Positions 32,326 to 42,681 are shown, counted from the first letter of the stretch. The stretch: DNA of 64,000 nt from Terfezia claveryi (GCA_015179025.1 WHUX01000002.1:372001-436000); one strand, 5' to 3'. Made by a program: numbers and translations. The notes: a model not told the origin generated them from the sequence alone.

Positions 32326-35213
32326 ATGGCTGCGTAAGTCCCCCCACCAGCTCCCCCATACATAGCTGAGCTAACATACCTGCAGGAACATCTTCGATAT
32401 CCCCTTCCGGAGATCGACCCCTCTCTCCCTCTCCATAGCTATAAAAACCTATATTAGCTCAAAATATGAGCAGCATCCGGATATGTTCAAAAACGATCTG
32501 GAAGCAATTGAAAGGCTGAGGACGGATGCAATCAATGTGGTTGAGCCGCATGTTAGTGGGCTGCTCAAGCTGGGGAAGTATGCAGCGCAGTTGAGGTGGA
32601 TTATGGGGAAGTTTCCGATTGATGTATGTAGGTACATGTGGGAGTTAGGGTGGGGATTCGAAGTTGGTGCTAACGGTGGGGTGAGATAGATCGGGGCGGA
32701 TTTTACGTGGTATATGGCGTTGGGTTATAATACACAAAGTCCAGGTTGTTCCCTACACCTCCTATGTAATAAAGGAATATGAAGTGGATCGACTAGATGC
32801 TAATATGACCAGTTACACAAAATAACCTACAATTCGAATGGGCAAACGTCCTCTACAACCTTGCCTCCCTCTACTCCAAACTCGCCTGCTCTTGTTCCCG
32901 AATCACTACAGAGGGCCTCAAAACTGCCTATAACTACTTCGCCTGCGCAGCCGGCGTGATAAAATACCTAAAAGAAGAGGTAATACCCGAGTTGCGATCC
33001 TCCCCACCAGAGGACCTGGACACCATGACCCTTGAGGCCCTCGAGCAGTTAATGCTTGCTCAAGCACAGGAGTGTTTTTGGCAAAAAGCAGTATTGGATG
33101 GGAATCGAGATGCAATTATTGCTCGGCTTGCGGAGCAGGTGGGAGAATTTTATAAGGCAGCGGAGGAATTTGGGGTGAAGAGTAATGCGATTTCAGGGGA
33201 GTGGATACATAGGATCTCGGCGAAACGGTATCATATGGCTGCTGCTGCGCAATATAGGGCAGCCTGCGATTGTCTCGAGAGATCGAAATATGGGGAGGAG
33301 ATTGCCAGGTTGGAAGCTGCTCTGGCACATGTGAAGAATGCGGTAGTAGAGGGGAAGTACTTGACGAAGGCCTACCTGGCGGATCTTACCGGATTTCAGT
33401 CCAAGTTGGTGGAGAACTTAAAAAGGGCGAATAAAGATAATGATATGATATATTTATGTAAGTTACGATTCCGTAAGGCATCGCTTATATTGATTAAGTA
33501 TGTTCTAGCTCCGGTACCGCCCGCATCTGCACTACTGCCTATACAAAAAGCCACCATGGCCAAATCCGCCGTCCCCAAAGAAATCACCGAAGCGCAAACA
33601 AATCTAACTGAAACCGGCTCCTACGGAGCCCCACTGTTTGCCAAACTTGTCCCTTTTGCTGTCCATCTCGCAGCCTCTATATATGCCGAGAAACGGGACA
33701 AGCTCGTCGAAAACGAACTCATCGGTGAATTCGAAGCACTCACAACAAAACTCCACGACGTACTTCAATCCCTCAACTTACCCGGCTCTTTACAAGCACT
33801 AGAAAAGTCCTTAGGCCTCCCCGCGGGCGTGGTCACGCATGCAGAGGAGGTCAGGTCACAGGACGGTCTTGCTCGTATCCACCGGTCGATTGACGATATT
33901 GCAAAGCTGAAAGCGAATAATGTGGCTATGTACCAGGAGGCAGTGGAGATGCTTTCCTCGGAAGAAACCGCTGACCGATTGCTACGGGAGAAACATGGCA
34001 CTGCTAGATGGACACGACCTGTATTCCGGGCCGCGGCTCCCCAGTTATATGAAGAGCTAGAAGAGTATGCTGGGTACATGAAGAGCGCAGAGCAATCTGA
34101 TAATCTCGTTAGGGAGAAAGTAAAACAACATGAGGCTGTTTTGCGGGTACTAGGGTCAGATTTAAGCGAAGTAGAGGCATTTGTTCCAAACACACAGCGG
34201 GTGAAGATGACGCCGAAGATGGAGAGGGAAGTAGCAAGGTTGAGGAATTGTTTGAACGAGGTTAGTAGGCTGGAGAGCAGGCGGAGGAGGACGATTGAGG
34301 CTGTGAGGGAGAAAGCGAGGACGGACGATATCACAACCGATATCCTCCAAGAAACAGCACATCTTGAACAAACCTCGCCCCACACCAAGATCGAACCATT
34401 CCATTTTGAAACTCTCTTTGAAACTCGCCTGACGACGCGGTACTCCTCCGAACGAACCCTTCTACAAAATGAGTCTCTGGAACAGTCACAACTCGAATCT
34501 CGTTTGAGGGAATCAAATACCGCGTTTCTCGCTTACCGGAAGACAGATACAGCAACAAAGGAACGTGAAGCAGCGCTACAAGCGCTCGAGAGTGGATATT
34601 TCAAGTATCGGGAGATTGTACAGAATTTAGATACGGGGAGGAAATTCTATAATGACCTTGCGAAGCTACTTGGGCAGTGGAGGGAAAGGGTGAAAGGGCG
34701 GTGTTTGGAGAGAATGGGTGAGGCGAGAGTATTGGAGGGGGATTTAGTTGCTGGCGTGGGAAATATGAAAATTAGTGGTGGTGGTGGTGGTGGTGGTGGT
34801 GGTGGTGGTGGTATTGGGGGGGGAATGAGAAGGTCCCAAAGAGAACATCGATAGATGTAGAGGCTGCGTTGAAGACATTACAGCCTGCGCATGTCCAGGA
34901 ATCCCCCTCGGCGGCGAGACAGATGAGGAGTGGTGAAAGACGCAGTGTGCAACATCCGGTTTCTCTTCCAGCTGTAGAGCCACAGCAAGTAGTAGCTCAG
35001 GCGCCCCCGACACCGCCGCCGACGGTGAGGCCGATTGCTTTGAATGGGCCACCGAGTACACCGTTACCTGCACCGAAGCCAACAAGGGTAGTCCCACCGC
35101 CGAAGGTTCCTAGCCCGATGCCGGGATTGTGGACGGGAAGTGGGATGACACCTTTACGGTTTGCCGGGGAGTCACCGGAGGTGAGTAGAAAGACGCCGCA
35201 AGCGAAGCGATAG
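32326..35213 (+). CDS. palA: PalA/Rim20, pH-signalling BRO1-domain protein (frameshifted)
   Basis: PalA binds ESCRT-III and the transcription factor PacC in ambient-pH signalling. An 8-nt first exon (32326-32333) joins 32386 to give MAANIFDIPFRRSTPLSLS, the family start. BRO1-domain motifs continue: KYEQHPDMFKNDL, GKFPIDIGADFTWYMALGYNTQSP and NVLYNLASLYSKLA. A coiled V-domain follows (PKMEREVARLRNCLNEVSRLES). A GGT-repeat Gly tract at 34777-34812 leads into a G8 run at 34815-34822. The frame then stops at 34854, while the family-like Pro-rich tail ending PMPGLWTGSGMTPLRFAG continues in another frame to 35213. One missing G in the run would explain this: either a sequencing/assembly error or a true truncation. 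Confidence 0.88.
34777..34822 (+). repeat. GGT trinucleotide repeat and G8 run in palA
   Basis: About twelve GGT units followed by ATT and eight G residues. The run sits exactly where the palA frame is lost, so its length is the likely source of the frameshift. Confidence 0.85.
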
Positions 35214-37344
35214 AGCTGGGTTGATTGTAATAGTTGTTTTGTCCGTGTGGAGGTGCTGTTTCCAGTGTAATTTACCCAAATTTTAGCACATTTCTGACCT
35301 AGCCTTGATCTTAAGAAATGAACACCAATACTGAAATAAACGAATAAATTCCTCTCATTTCTCCTTCTGCATAAACAAATTAAGACCTTAACAGCTTATC
35401 CAAGACACTCCGAGTAATTCACGTACCATCACTATATATGTTCCGAGCCTTCTCGTAGCAACGGTGGCCTGCCGTGGCTAAACTAGAAAGGTTTCCACAA
35501 TCATTTTCCTCAGATGAAGTGCGTTTGGTATGAGTGCATTTGAGATTGTTTTTAATATAGCTACATCATTAAGTGTAGTTAGCTATGCATGTACAGCTGA
35601 CTGCAATACACCTTGTGACTGGTAGTTGGATGTATACCTCTGTCCATTGGCAATGTGAGATGTGCATCAAGTTGACGCATTTCAGAAGAATGCTGTAAAG
35701 CCTTTATCTAGGATACAGATCTTGCAAAATGCCATATTTGCATAGAGGTTGATGGCGTTCCGGCTGTGACTTTGCAATCATATCGACAGTAAAAGCGATT
35801 GTTTATCAGTTTTGCTCACTTGCAATCCCAACACTAACAAGATCACAAATTTCTGGATTTGCCATCTTTCCACGCACAAGAATGCCATGAATTTGATTTC
35901 GATGGGCATCAACCCGATCACGAAGATGATGAATATCATGGCAGAGCAGATAGTAATATCTCTAAGCCAGATCTAGAGGTATTTTGTGCATCGAGCTCAA
36001 GCTGCTCCCAATCCATGGTTTCAAAAAGCTTTAAACCCATTTTACGCATATTGGTGAATAAGAATGGAGGTACGTTTTGATAACTTGGAGTTCGCTATGT
36101 ATATTTTTTTTCTGGTACTGCAGAGCTACATTCGCTCTTCTATCCCTCTTTTAAATATAGGCCCCCGTGCATATCCCATTCAAATGTGATGGGCCTCATC
36201 GAGTTCACAGTTTAAGTTTACCGGGCTGATATGATATTCTATTTCTACCGACCGGGTGGTAATCATCATCCTAAAGCATGCCTGCCAACGGCAGGCCAGA
36301 ACATATATAGCTCGTTGTCATGCCAATAAGAGTCGTTACCCTCAACTCCCCACCCATCACAATAGGCTCTCGCTACCAGGCAAACTTCTCTCGTGAAACT
36401 CAACGACCTCTATATGATTTCCTTACTACCGCATTAAAAATAACGCAGCCGGTGTGGTGCAATTGGTAGCACGCCCAACTGTCAATAAACTCCGACAGGA
36501 CCTGCGGGCCTCGCATCGGTGTATATATATATATTTTTTTTCTGGTAATTTTTATGTGAAACTGTTATGCAAGTGAATTGGTGGTCTATGCAAGTAGTTT
36601 GATTTATGCAAGGAAAGCTGGATCTTTGAATCACGAGAAGAGAGAGTTGGGTTATTTTATCCTTGGTTCTTTTGAAGTTTTCTCGACTATTGTTGGGATA
36701 GAGATTCTGTTTGCAAGCTGAAAATTTGATGAGACGGCCCCGTTCCTCACCTTTAAAAGGCTCGGTACTCTCACGGAACGACGAGTTGCCTCAACGCCCT
36801 GCCTACGGAGCCAAAGAGATCATATAACAGAAATACCCCTTCCTCTTCCCTTCCCGGCCCTCCCCTTGTCCCCCCTCCATACCTCATACCAGATCTATGT
36901 TGGAAAAGAAAGTTTCCACCAGATCCAACTGTATACTCCTCCCCGCTTCATTCACCCTCTTCAACCACTTCTTCCGCTTATCCATCTCCTCCCAGGGAAA
37001 ATTTGAACTAGATGTATGGCAAGGTCAATTCAATTCAGTTTCACTAAGAGGAACTCAGCCCAGCTCTGTTTGTTTTTTCCAGCTCGATTGTTTTTTACTT
37101 TTACCATTAACCTGCTATTAAAAGCTATGAAAGTGTGTTCAGTTCAAAGGGTGATTTGGTGCATTGTGGCCAGTACCAGCGGAGTTCTAGATACTGTACC
37201 TACCGTCAGAGTCTGAACATTGTTCCACCACACGTAGCATGCAACAGCGCCGGTGCAGAAAGTAAAGCAACTTCGCTTCCATCTCGCATGACTGTCAACT
37301 TTTCGTCAGGCTCCAGCACGGCGGCCAGCGCTCAACGAAAAGAA
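35214..37344. other. Long intergenic stretch
   Basis: No protein gene is supported. Frames at 35859-36080 and 36897-37347 have no recognisable domain. A tRNA-like sequence is at 36448-36521. Short shared tracts (CCAGAACATATAT near 29370 and 36298; ATATTTTTTTTCTGGTA near 36100 and 36530) hint at old repeats. Confidence 0.45.
36448..36521 (+). tRNA. tRNA-like sequence, probably a pseudo-tRNA
   Basis: The 74-nt span has a 7-bp acceptor stem (GCCGGTG with CATCGGT, two wobble pairs), a D arm (GTGC, loop AATTGGTA, GCAC) and a 7-nt loop CTGTCAA that would present anticodon GTC (Asp). The 3' side of the anticodon stem and the T arm do not pair, and no GGTTCRA box is present. I read it as a decayed tRNA, not a working gene. 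Confidence 0.3.
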
Positions 37345-37347
37345 TGA

Positions 37348-37537
37348 AGGATCGCGGCACCTGGAGGCAGTGTAATACCAGGGCCACTGTGGATCGGACT
37401 GTAGGTAAAACCCAGGGAGCCCAATCCGATTGACAAAAATAAGATTAATCAACAAACGTCTCACATGGAGACATTTCAGAGATTAAACTGAAAAGAACAG
37501 ATACTACACTTGATCTAAGCCAAAAGGCAAAGAGAGT
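37348..37537 (-). ncRNA. U2 spliceosomal snRNA
   Basis: U2 pairs with the intron branch site in the spliceosome. On the minus strand the sequence opens CTCTCTTTGCCTTTTGGC, then TTAGATCAAGTGTAGTATCT, which contains the branch-site-recognition element GUGUAGUA (37503-37510), then TTCTTTTCAGTTTAATCTCT, the stem IIa region. An Sm-protein site AUUUUUG lies at 37434-37440. Two 3' stem-loops follow (TCGGA...TCCGA and CCTGG...CCAGG). A length of about 190 nt fits fungal U2. A TATATAA box on the same strand lies about 35 bp upstream (near 37571-37577). The 5' end is placed by homology within a few bases; the 3' end is approximate. Confidence 0.92.
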
Positions 37538-37569
37538 AACGAGAGAAGAGGGGTGTGGGGGAAGAGGGG

Positions 37570-37578
37570 TTTATATAG
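37570..37578 (-). promoter_or_regulatory. TATA box of U2 snRNA
   Basis: CTATATAAA on the minus strand lies about 35 bp upstream of the inferred U2 5' end, the expected spacing for a core promoter. Its function is inferred from position. Confidence 0.55.
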
Positions 37579-37961
37579 CTCTGGCTGCGTCTTGCCAAGG
37601 ATTGCCTGAGCGCCGCACCTTATCCCAAACCAGCCCACACTCAAGGTGGCAACCAGACTAGTGGCGACCCCACATGACACATATAAGTAGGTACATATAC
37701 CTACTAGGGGTTGCCACTTCTTAATTCAAGAAAAAAAATAGTGTGTGAATTATGCCTTGGCAACGCCACTGCCAGCGCTGATTGGCTGCCTTCGCAATTG
37801 CAATTCATAATTCCTCCAGAATTCGTAATGCTACTCTCGAGTGGCATGACGAGGTAGGAATTATGAATTCTGAATTATCCTAGCTTACAAAGCACAACAA
37901 CCGTAGGTGATCGCATCAACTACACAACCAACGAAGCCGACAAAACCTACGAATCCTAGAA

Positions 37962-38159
37962 ATGGCCGAGCGACAACGAATGTGGCAAAAAGAAGAGCTA
38001 GAGGCACTTGTGGGGTGGATGGAAGAGAATAAAGAGAGCTTAAGAGGGAAACAAGCAGTATCGATGTCTAGATATCCACTCATATCGATTCCAAAGATCT
38101 TGAAGGAGTTTAGGAAGTATAGGATTGACTTGTGTAAAGCCATAGATAAGTTGTTCTAG
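37962..38159 (+). CDS. Small Myb/SANT-like frame inside the TIR element
   Basis: A 65-codon frame (MAERQRMWQKEELEALVGWM...) carries the W-x-x-E-E-L-x-A-L-V-x-W-M-E-E-N-K-E-x-L-R-G-K pattern. I associate this with Myb/SANT-like or related helical DNA-binding segments of fungal transposon-linked proteins. Only about the first half of such a domain remains before a stop. It could be a remnant or a small expressed DNA-binding peptide. Confidence 0.4.
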   Translation: MAERQRMWQKEELEALVGWMEENKESLRGKQAVSMSRYPLISIPKILKEFRKYRIDLCKAIDKLF

Positions 38160-38286
38160 ATTAATCAGCTGAAGTAGTTGTCGCATAAGTCTCATAAGGT
38201 GTGTAAGCTCCCACTCTCTTTTGCTTAACCGTGGCATACTGCAATGAAGTTGTATTTGTTAGATTTTGCAATTCTAATAGTATTAT

Positions 38287-38306
38287 GGGGTTGCCACTTC
38301 TTAATT
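38287..38306 (+). repeat. Internal copy of the element's terminal repeat
   Basis: GGGGTTGCCACTTCTTAATT, identical to the first 20 bases of the element's left end and in the same orientation. It suggests a nested or rearranged second copy. Confidence 0.85.
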
Positions 38307-38639
38307 GCATCCTAGCTACATTCGGCATGATGTTGGCGTCGCCAAGGCCACTATTTATACACTATTTTTTTTCTTGAATTAAGAAGTGGCAACCCCTACT
38401 ACTGTACTCATGAAGCAACGCATGTACCGTCGATCACTCTTCGTGTTTATATATATCTGCTGACTCCGGAAGGGTCTCAAGCAGAACACGCTAATAATTT
38501 TACTATCTTATAAAGGAAAAGCAGCAGCATAGATATCTAGCTGTTTTAGAATGCAGAAAAGGGGCTCGTCATGACGAGGCATACCATATCACCGCTATAC
38601 AATATCACCGCTATACAATATCACCGTCAACAAATCAAA

Positions 38640-38903
38640 ATGTCTACTGAAGCCATGATGCCAATCTCTGCTGATGCTCTCCACTACCGCACTATATTGT
38701 TCGAGCTCAGCAAACCAGTTACAATACCCCCCCAAATATTTGACGAGATATGGCCATATGTGGATTCGGTTTATTCAAAGCTTCAGCAAGAGCTGCTGCA
38801 AGCTTATGGTACAGTACGTGTTCAGAAATATGAGTGCAGACTTCGAAAAAGCAGGAAGTCAAGCGTAGCTCAAGTTGCGGATACCGATGGTAAGGTTTAT
38901 TAA
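38640..38903 (+). CDS. MULE-element frame A, N-terminal part of a zinc-finger-like protein
   Basis: An 87-aa frame whose ATG is the last part of the left inverted repeat, so the arm also supplies its promoter and leader. It reads MSTEAMMPISADALHYRTIL and ends near KYECRLRKSRKSS, providing a first cysteine. It overlaps frame B by 17 nt. See frame B for the domain argument. Expression is not shown. Confidence 0.45.
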   Translation: MSTEAMMPISADALHYRTILFELSKPVTIPPQIFDEIWPYVDSVYSKLQQELLQAYGTVRVQKYECRLRKSRKSSVAQVADTDGKVY

Positions 38904-39204
38904 ACGCCGGCAAAGCAGTATTCGAAATGCCAACCTTTGCAATGTCCGAATAAAGGTCTTGCATCTAGTGGATGGCACAGCTGTTACCATTGAGCGCTTA
39001 GATGAACATACCCATACTCATGATATTGAGGAGAGCTTCCAGATAAAAAAACCAAGTATATTAGTAGGATATATCAAGTCTGAAGCAGCCAAAAATTACT
39101 CTGCTTCTCAGATTTACCATGTTATCCATAGTGCTGGTGGTACACATGAAGGCGCTGAGCGGCTGAAAGAGCTTGGTGGCTCATCTTTGAAAACGTTTGT
39201 ATGA
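38887..39204 (+). CDS. MULE-element frame B, WRKY/FLYWCH-like DNA-binding segment
   Basis: A 105-aa frame, +1 relative to frame A. It contains NLCNVRIKVLHL...LDEHTHTHD followed by KPSILVGYIKSEAAKNYSAS, which resembles the N-terminal C-x-C-x-H-x-H DNA-binding region and the following helical linker of Mutator-like transposases. Together with the Cys of frame A the four ligand candidates (C, C, H, H) are present. The catalytic DDE core that should follow is absent. I found no intron joining the frames, so a frameshift (mutation or programmed) separates them. The MULE relationship is inference from pattern. Confidence 0.5.
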   Translation: MVRFIKRRQSSIRNANLCNVRIKVLHLVDGTAVTIERLDEHTHTHDIEESFQIKKPSILVGYIKSEAAKNYSASQIYHVIHSAGGTHEGAERLKELGGSSLKTFV

Positions 39205-39438
39205 CTCTTCATTAATGAGGTATAATATAGCTAATGAATTCGTTATATAGAAAAGATATGACATTTTGATTTGTTGACGGTGATATTGTATAGCGGTGAT
39301 ATTGTATAGCGGTGATATGGTATGCCTCGTCATGACGAGCCCCTTTTCTGCATTCTAAAACAGCTAGATATCTATGCTGCTGCTTTTCCTTTATAAGATA
39401 GTAAAATTATTAGCGTGTTCTGCTTGAGACCCTTCCCT

Positions 39439-39556
39439 GACTCCTTGTCTGTATCTGAATCATAACTCTAGTATAAGTCAAAATTCGAGTCAAGAACGCT
39501 AAACTAGTAACGCCCCTACCACAAAAAGGAAAGAGCAAAGATACAGACAAGGAGTC
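39439..39556. repeat. 118-bp inverted-repeat (MITE-like) hairpin
   Basis: GACTCCTTGTCTGTATCT at 39439-39456 is the exact reverse complement of 39539-39556, an 18-bp perfect arm around an 82-bp spacer. The right target duplication of the Mutator-like element overlaps the left arm, so that element inserted at the edge of this older hairpin. Confidence 0.8.
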
Positions 39557-40034
39557 TTATTCACCAATTTTCCCGGTACTTGACTTTCAAGCAATTCGGT
39601 CAAGCAATTCATATGCTTGAATACATACATATCACTCTTGATCTTTGTTCATTGTGAAGTCTTCTTAACTGAACCTATTTGATTCACGCTGCCAGATAGA
39701 CCAACCTAGTCTGGTCACAAGCCCCTCGTCGAGAGAGTCCAACTTTCAATAGTTTGAACCCAGAAACTGCTAAGCCCGACTGACAGGCTACCTAACTGAG
39801 AATGGTTAACTGTATCAGATGCAATGTCAGGGTAACGGAAACTTAAAGTGCAACTAGATTGAGTCTACTATTTCGCTTAAAGCCTAGAGACACTTATTGG
39901 GACAAATAGAAAGCACGCACACCATTAACTCAAGCCCCAACTGACCACAATGCCTCAATCACGATGATATATCCTCCCAATGTCTCTCAGACGCAAACAA
40001 ATCCAGATTCCCTACACTTTTCAGCCTCTAACTT
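39557..40034. other. Intergenic, 3' flank of the methionyl-tRNA synthetase gene
   Basis: No gene. A dispersed-repeat copy (AGTCTGGTCACAAGCCCCTC) lies near 39706, and TCAGGGTAA at 39827-39835. Confidence 0.5.
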
Positions 40035-42681
40035 CTAGTTAGCAGGGGTAACAAGGGCATCCGCCGGAGAAGCCGCCGGAGGAGCTGCCGAAGCAGCCTG
40101 TTTCTTCTTCTTATCTTTGCCCTTTTTCTTCTCCGGTGCAGCCTCTACAACCTCCTGCTTACCACCATACTTTGCCTTCCACTCCTCCGCCCTCTTCTCA
40201 TCAATCCTACTGAAGAGATAAGCAGCCTTTCCAACAACGTGTCCGGGCAATAAATCTGCATCCCATCCTTCTCCAGCATCTGGAATCTTCCTCAATGGAG
40301 CATTTAGCTGTTCCACTATCGAGTGGGCAGTTGCTGGCATATATGGATATGTAAGAGCGGAAATGAGGTAGATCAAGTTGAGGGCAGTACCAACGACAGC
40401 AGCACAGGTTTCAGGGCTGTTGGCAAAGAGGGTGTTGTCGAGCTTGTTCTCTTGCAAGAATTGGTTTCCACGGGACGAGATAAGCATGAGCTTCTCCAAA
40501 CCAGCACGTAGACGAACATTTTCCAATTCGTCAATATACTCGCCCAAGAGCCTGTTAAGGTCCTCCTTGAATGCTTGGTGTGTGGCCTGGACCTCGGGGG
40601 AGGCCTTGGTATAGTCTGGGATGATGCCAGAGTACTTTGCATTCACGAATTTAATGACACGGTTGACAAAGTTACCAAGATTGGCAAGCAACTCGCTATT
40701 GTTCTTGGTCACAAACTCTTTCCACACAAACTGGGTATCACCAGTCTCAGGGCGGGAAGAGAGGAGGTAATAACGCCAAACCGATGGAGGAATGCCAGTA
40801 TCCCTAGCATTGTCACCAAAGACACCGACTCCACGGGACTTGCTAAATTTCCCGTACTCGTACTGAAGGTACTCCGTAGTGCTAATATGGTGTAGTTTCG
40901 TCCAAGGGTCGTTTGTCCCTAGCTGGGATCCTGGAAAGATGACGGTGTGGAAAGGAACGTTGTCCTTCCCCATGAATTGATACAACTTGACATTGTCAGG
41001 ATTGTTCCACCATTGCCGCCATTCTTTGGTGTAGTTCGCTGTGATAGAAACGTAACCAATACAGGCGTCGAACCATACGTATAAAACCTTCTTCTCATAG
41101 TCTGGAAGTGGCACAGAAACACCCCACTTGAGATCACGAGTGATACAACGCGGCTTAAGACCATCTTTGAGCCACGATTCGGTTATAATCCTACCGTTAC
41201 GTGACCAGCCTCCCTCTTCAGAAGATTTTTTGGACCACTCCTCAATCCTGGGCTGCAACTTGTCGAGCTGGAGGAAGATGTGCCTGGAGTCTCTTGGAAC
41301 AGGAGAATGTCCGTCGATCTTACATCTTGGGTTAATCAAGTCGAAGGGGTCGAGGAGGCCACCACACTTGTCACACTGGTCCCCTCGAGCATCCTCATAC
41401 TGACACTTGGGGCAAGTACCCTCGACGAACCTGTCTGCTAAGAAACCGTCGTGCTTCTCGCAATATAACTGGGTCATGGAATTCTCAGCCAGATAGCCGT
41501 TTTGGTACAACTTTGTAAAGATAGATTGGGCAATCTCAGTCTGAGCTGGAGTCGTTGTACGGCCGAAGTGATCGAAATCAATGTCAAACCACTTATAAAT
41601 ATCTCGGTGAAGAACGTGGTACTTGTCACAAAGCTCTTGTGGGGTACATTTCTCCTCGAGAGCTTTGGTCTCCGTGGCAGTTCCATATTCATCAGTACCA
41701 CAAATATAGAGGGTGTTGGTATTTCGGGCTTTGTTGTATCGGGAGAAGACATCCGCACTCAAAACACTACCAATGATATTCCCCAAGTGTGGCACATTAT
41801 TGACATATGGCAATGCTGATGTAATGAGAACATTTTTCTGTCCGGGCTTGGGCAAACTATAGTTACAGTCAGCAAAATTCATATCAGAGCGCTTCCCACC
41901 GCGTCTGGGACTTACATATCCTGGCCGAGCTTTGGGATGAGCATCTTAGCCCCATCTCTCACCAATTGCACAAACGCCTGCTCTGGCTTTCCCTGGGCGG
42001 GAGTTGGCTCAAGTGGCAATTCGCTTGTTTGTGCCGCAGCCTGTTCAACTCCCTGTTTTCCCCATTGAGTGCATAATGTCCTGAGGAACCAGCTCTTAAG
42101 GCTTGGGTAAAGCGAAAGCAGATCTGGTGAGGCCTTCTCAGTTATATCGTATAGTGTAGAGAACAAGACAACTTCTGCGGGGCTAGTAGCAGTTTCATGG
42201 AAACCAGCCTTGGAAATAAGGTTCTCAACAAGACCAAAAATATAGTCTGCTGGTTTTCCAGCTTGTATTGATGGAGAGAGGATGGATTCTTCCCACTCAA
42301 TCAATGCGAGTTCTTTCAAGTCGGTAGCTGTTCCTCCAAGTACAGAAAAATATCTACAAACCTCAACCATCAGTCATTAAATTTGGTAATGAATGAGGAA
42401 ACTACACTTACCTGACAATGGCATTTGCGTCTATCAACGACTTGTGTTCCTTTGGTAGTTCTAATGTGACAGTCTCTCCCTCTCCCGCAACTGAAAGAGT
42501 CACATTCTTGAATTAGTGGAAACCCTTTGCACCAAATCTTCCGGAGGCATATCCAACCTTTCGAATAGTGCACTGGTACATTGTAGAGAGTTGCTGCAAT
42601 GCAGACCTTCAACGCCTTTGCAAAAGTCTCCGAAGTTCGGGGCGCAATAGAAGGAATGTTGAGTTTCAAAGTAGTAGCCAT
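40035..42681 (-). CDS. Methionyl-tRNA synthetase, cytosolic
   Basis: Class I synthetase charging initiator and elongator tRNA-Met. Exons are 42681-42558, 42490-42412, 42353 to about 41917, and about 41858-40035. A GST-C-like N-terminal domain (YFSVLGGTATDLKELALIEW) as in yeast Mes1 precedes the catalytic core LPKPGQKNVLITSALPYVNN, where the HIGH motif is HLGN. Zinc knuckles are CEKH and CPKC...CDKC. KWGVSVPLPDYEKKVLYVWF and the KMSKS equivalent KFSKS are present. The C-terminus is a Lys-rich, Ala-rich tail (KKKGKDKKKKQAAS) that may aid tRNA binding or tether a cofactor as Arc1 does in yeast. No mitochondrial presequence is seen, which supports the cytosolic form. Confidence 0.94.

Larger units (their letters stand above)
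37707..38396. mobile_element. Terminal-inverted-repeat element, non-autonomous
   Basis: The ends are inverted copies of GGGGTTGCCACTTCTTAATT followed by CAAGAAAAAAAATAGTGT, identical for about 38 bp. Weaker similarity (GCCTTGGCRACGCCA) extends to about 65 bp. The 5-bp sequence TACTA flanks both ends (37702-37706, 38397-38401) and looks like a target duplication, although it also contains TA as used by Tc1/mariner elements. The 690-bp interior has one short frame (37962-38159) and an extra direct copy of the terminal 20 bp at 38287-38306. No transposase catalytic domain is present. The superfamily is not certain. Confidence 0.85.
38460..39444. mobile_element. Mutator-like TIR element with perfect 177-bp inverted repeats
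   Basis: The left arm 38468-38644 and the right arm 39260-39436 are exact reverse complements over 177 bp, beginning GGAAGGGTCTCAAGCAGAAC. A perfect 8-bp target duplication CTGACTCC flanks the element (38460-38467, 39437-39444). Each arm contains a 14-bp palindrome (CTCGTCATGACGAG) and a tandem ATATCACCGCTATACA unit repeated about 2.5 times, plausible transposase-binding sites. Long arms suggest the Mutator-like (MULE) superfamily, although 9 bp is the more usual duplication there and 8 bp also fits hAT. The interior of about 615 bp encodes two overlapping short frames and no DDE catalytic domain. Arm identity implies a recent insertion. Confidence 0.9.
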
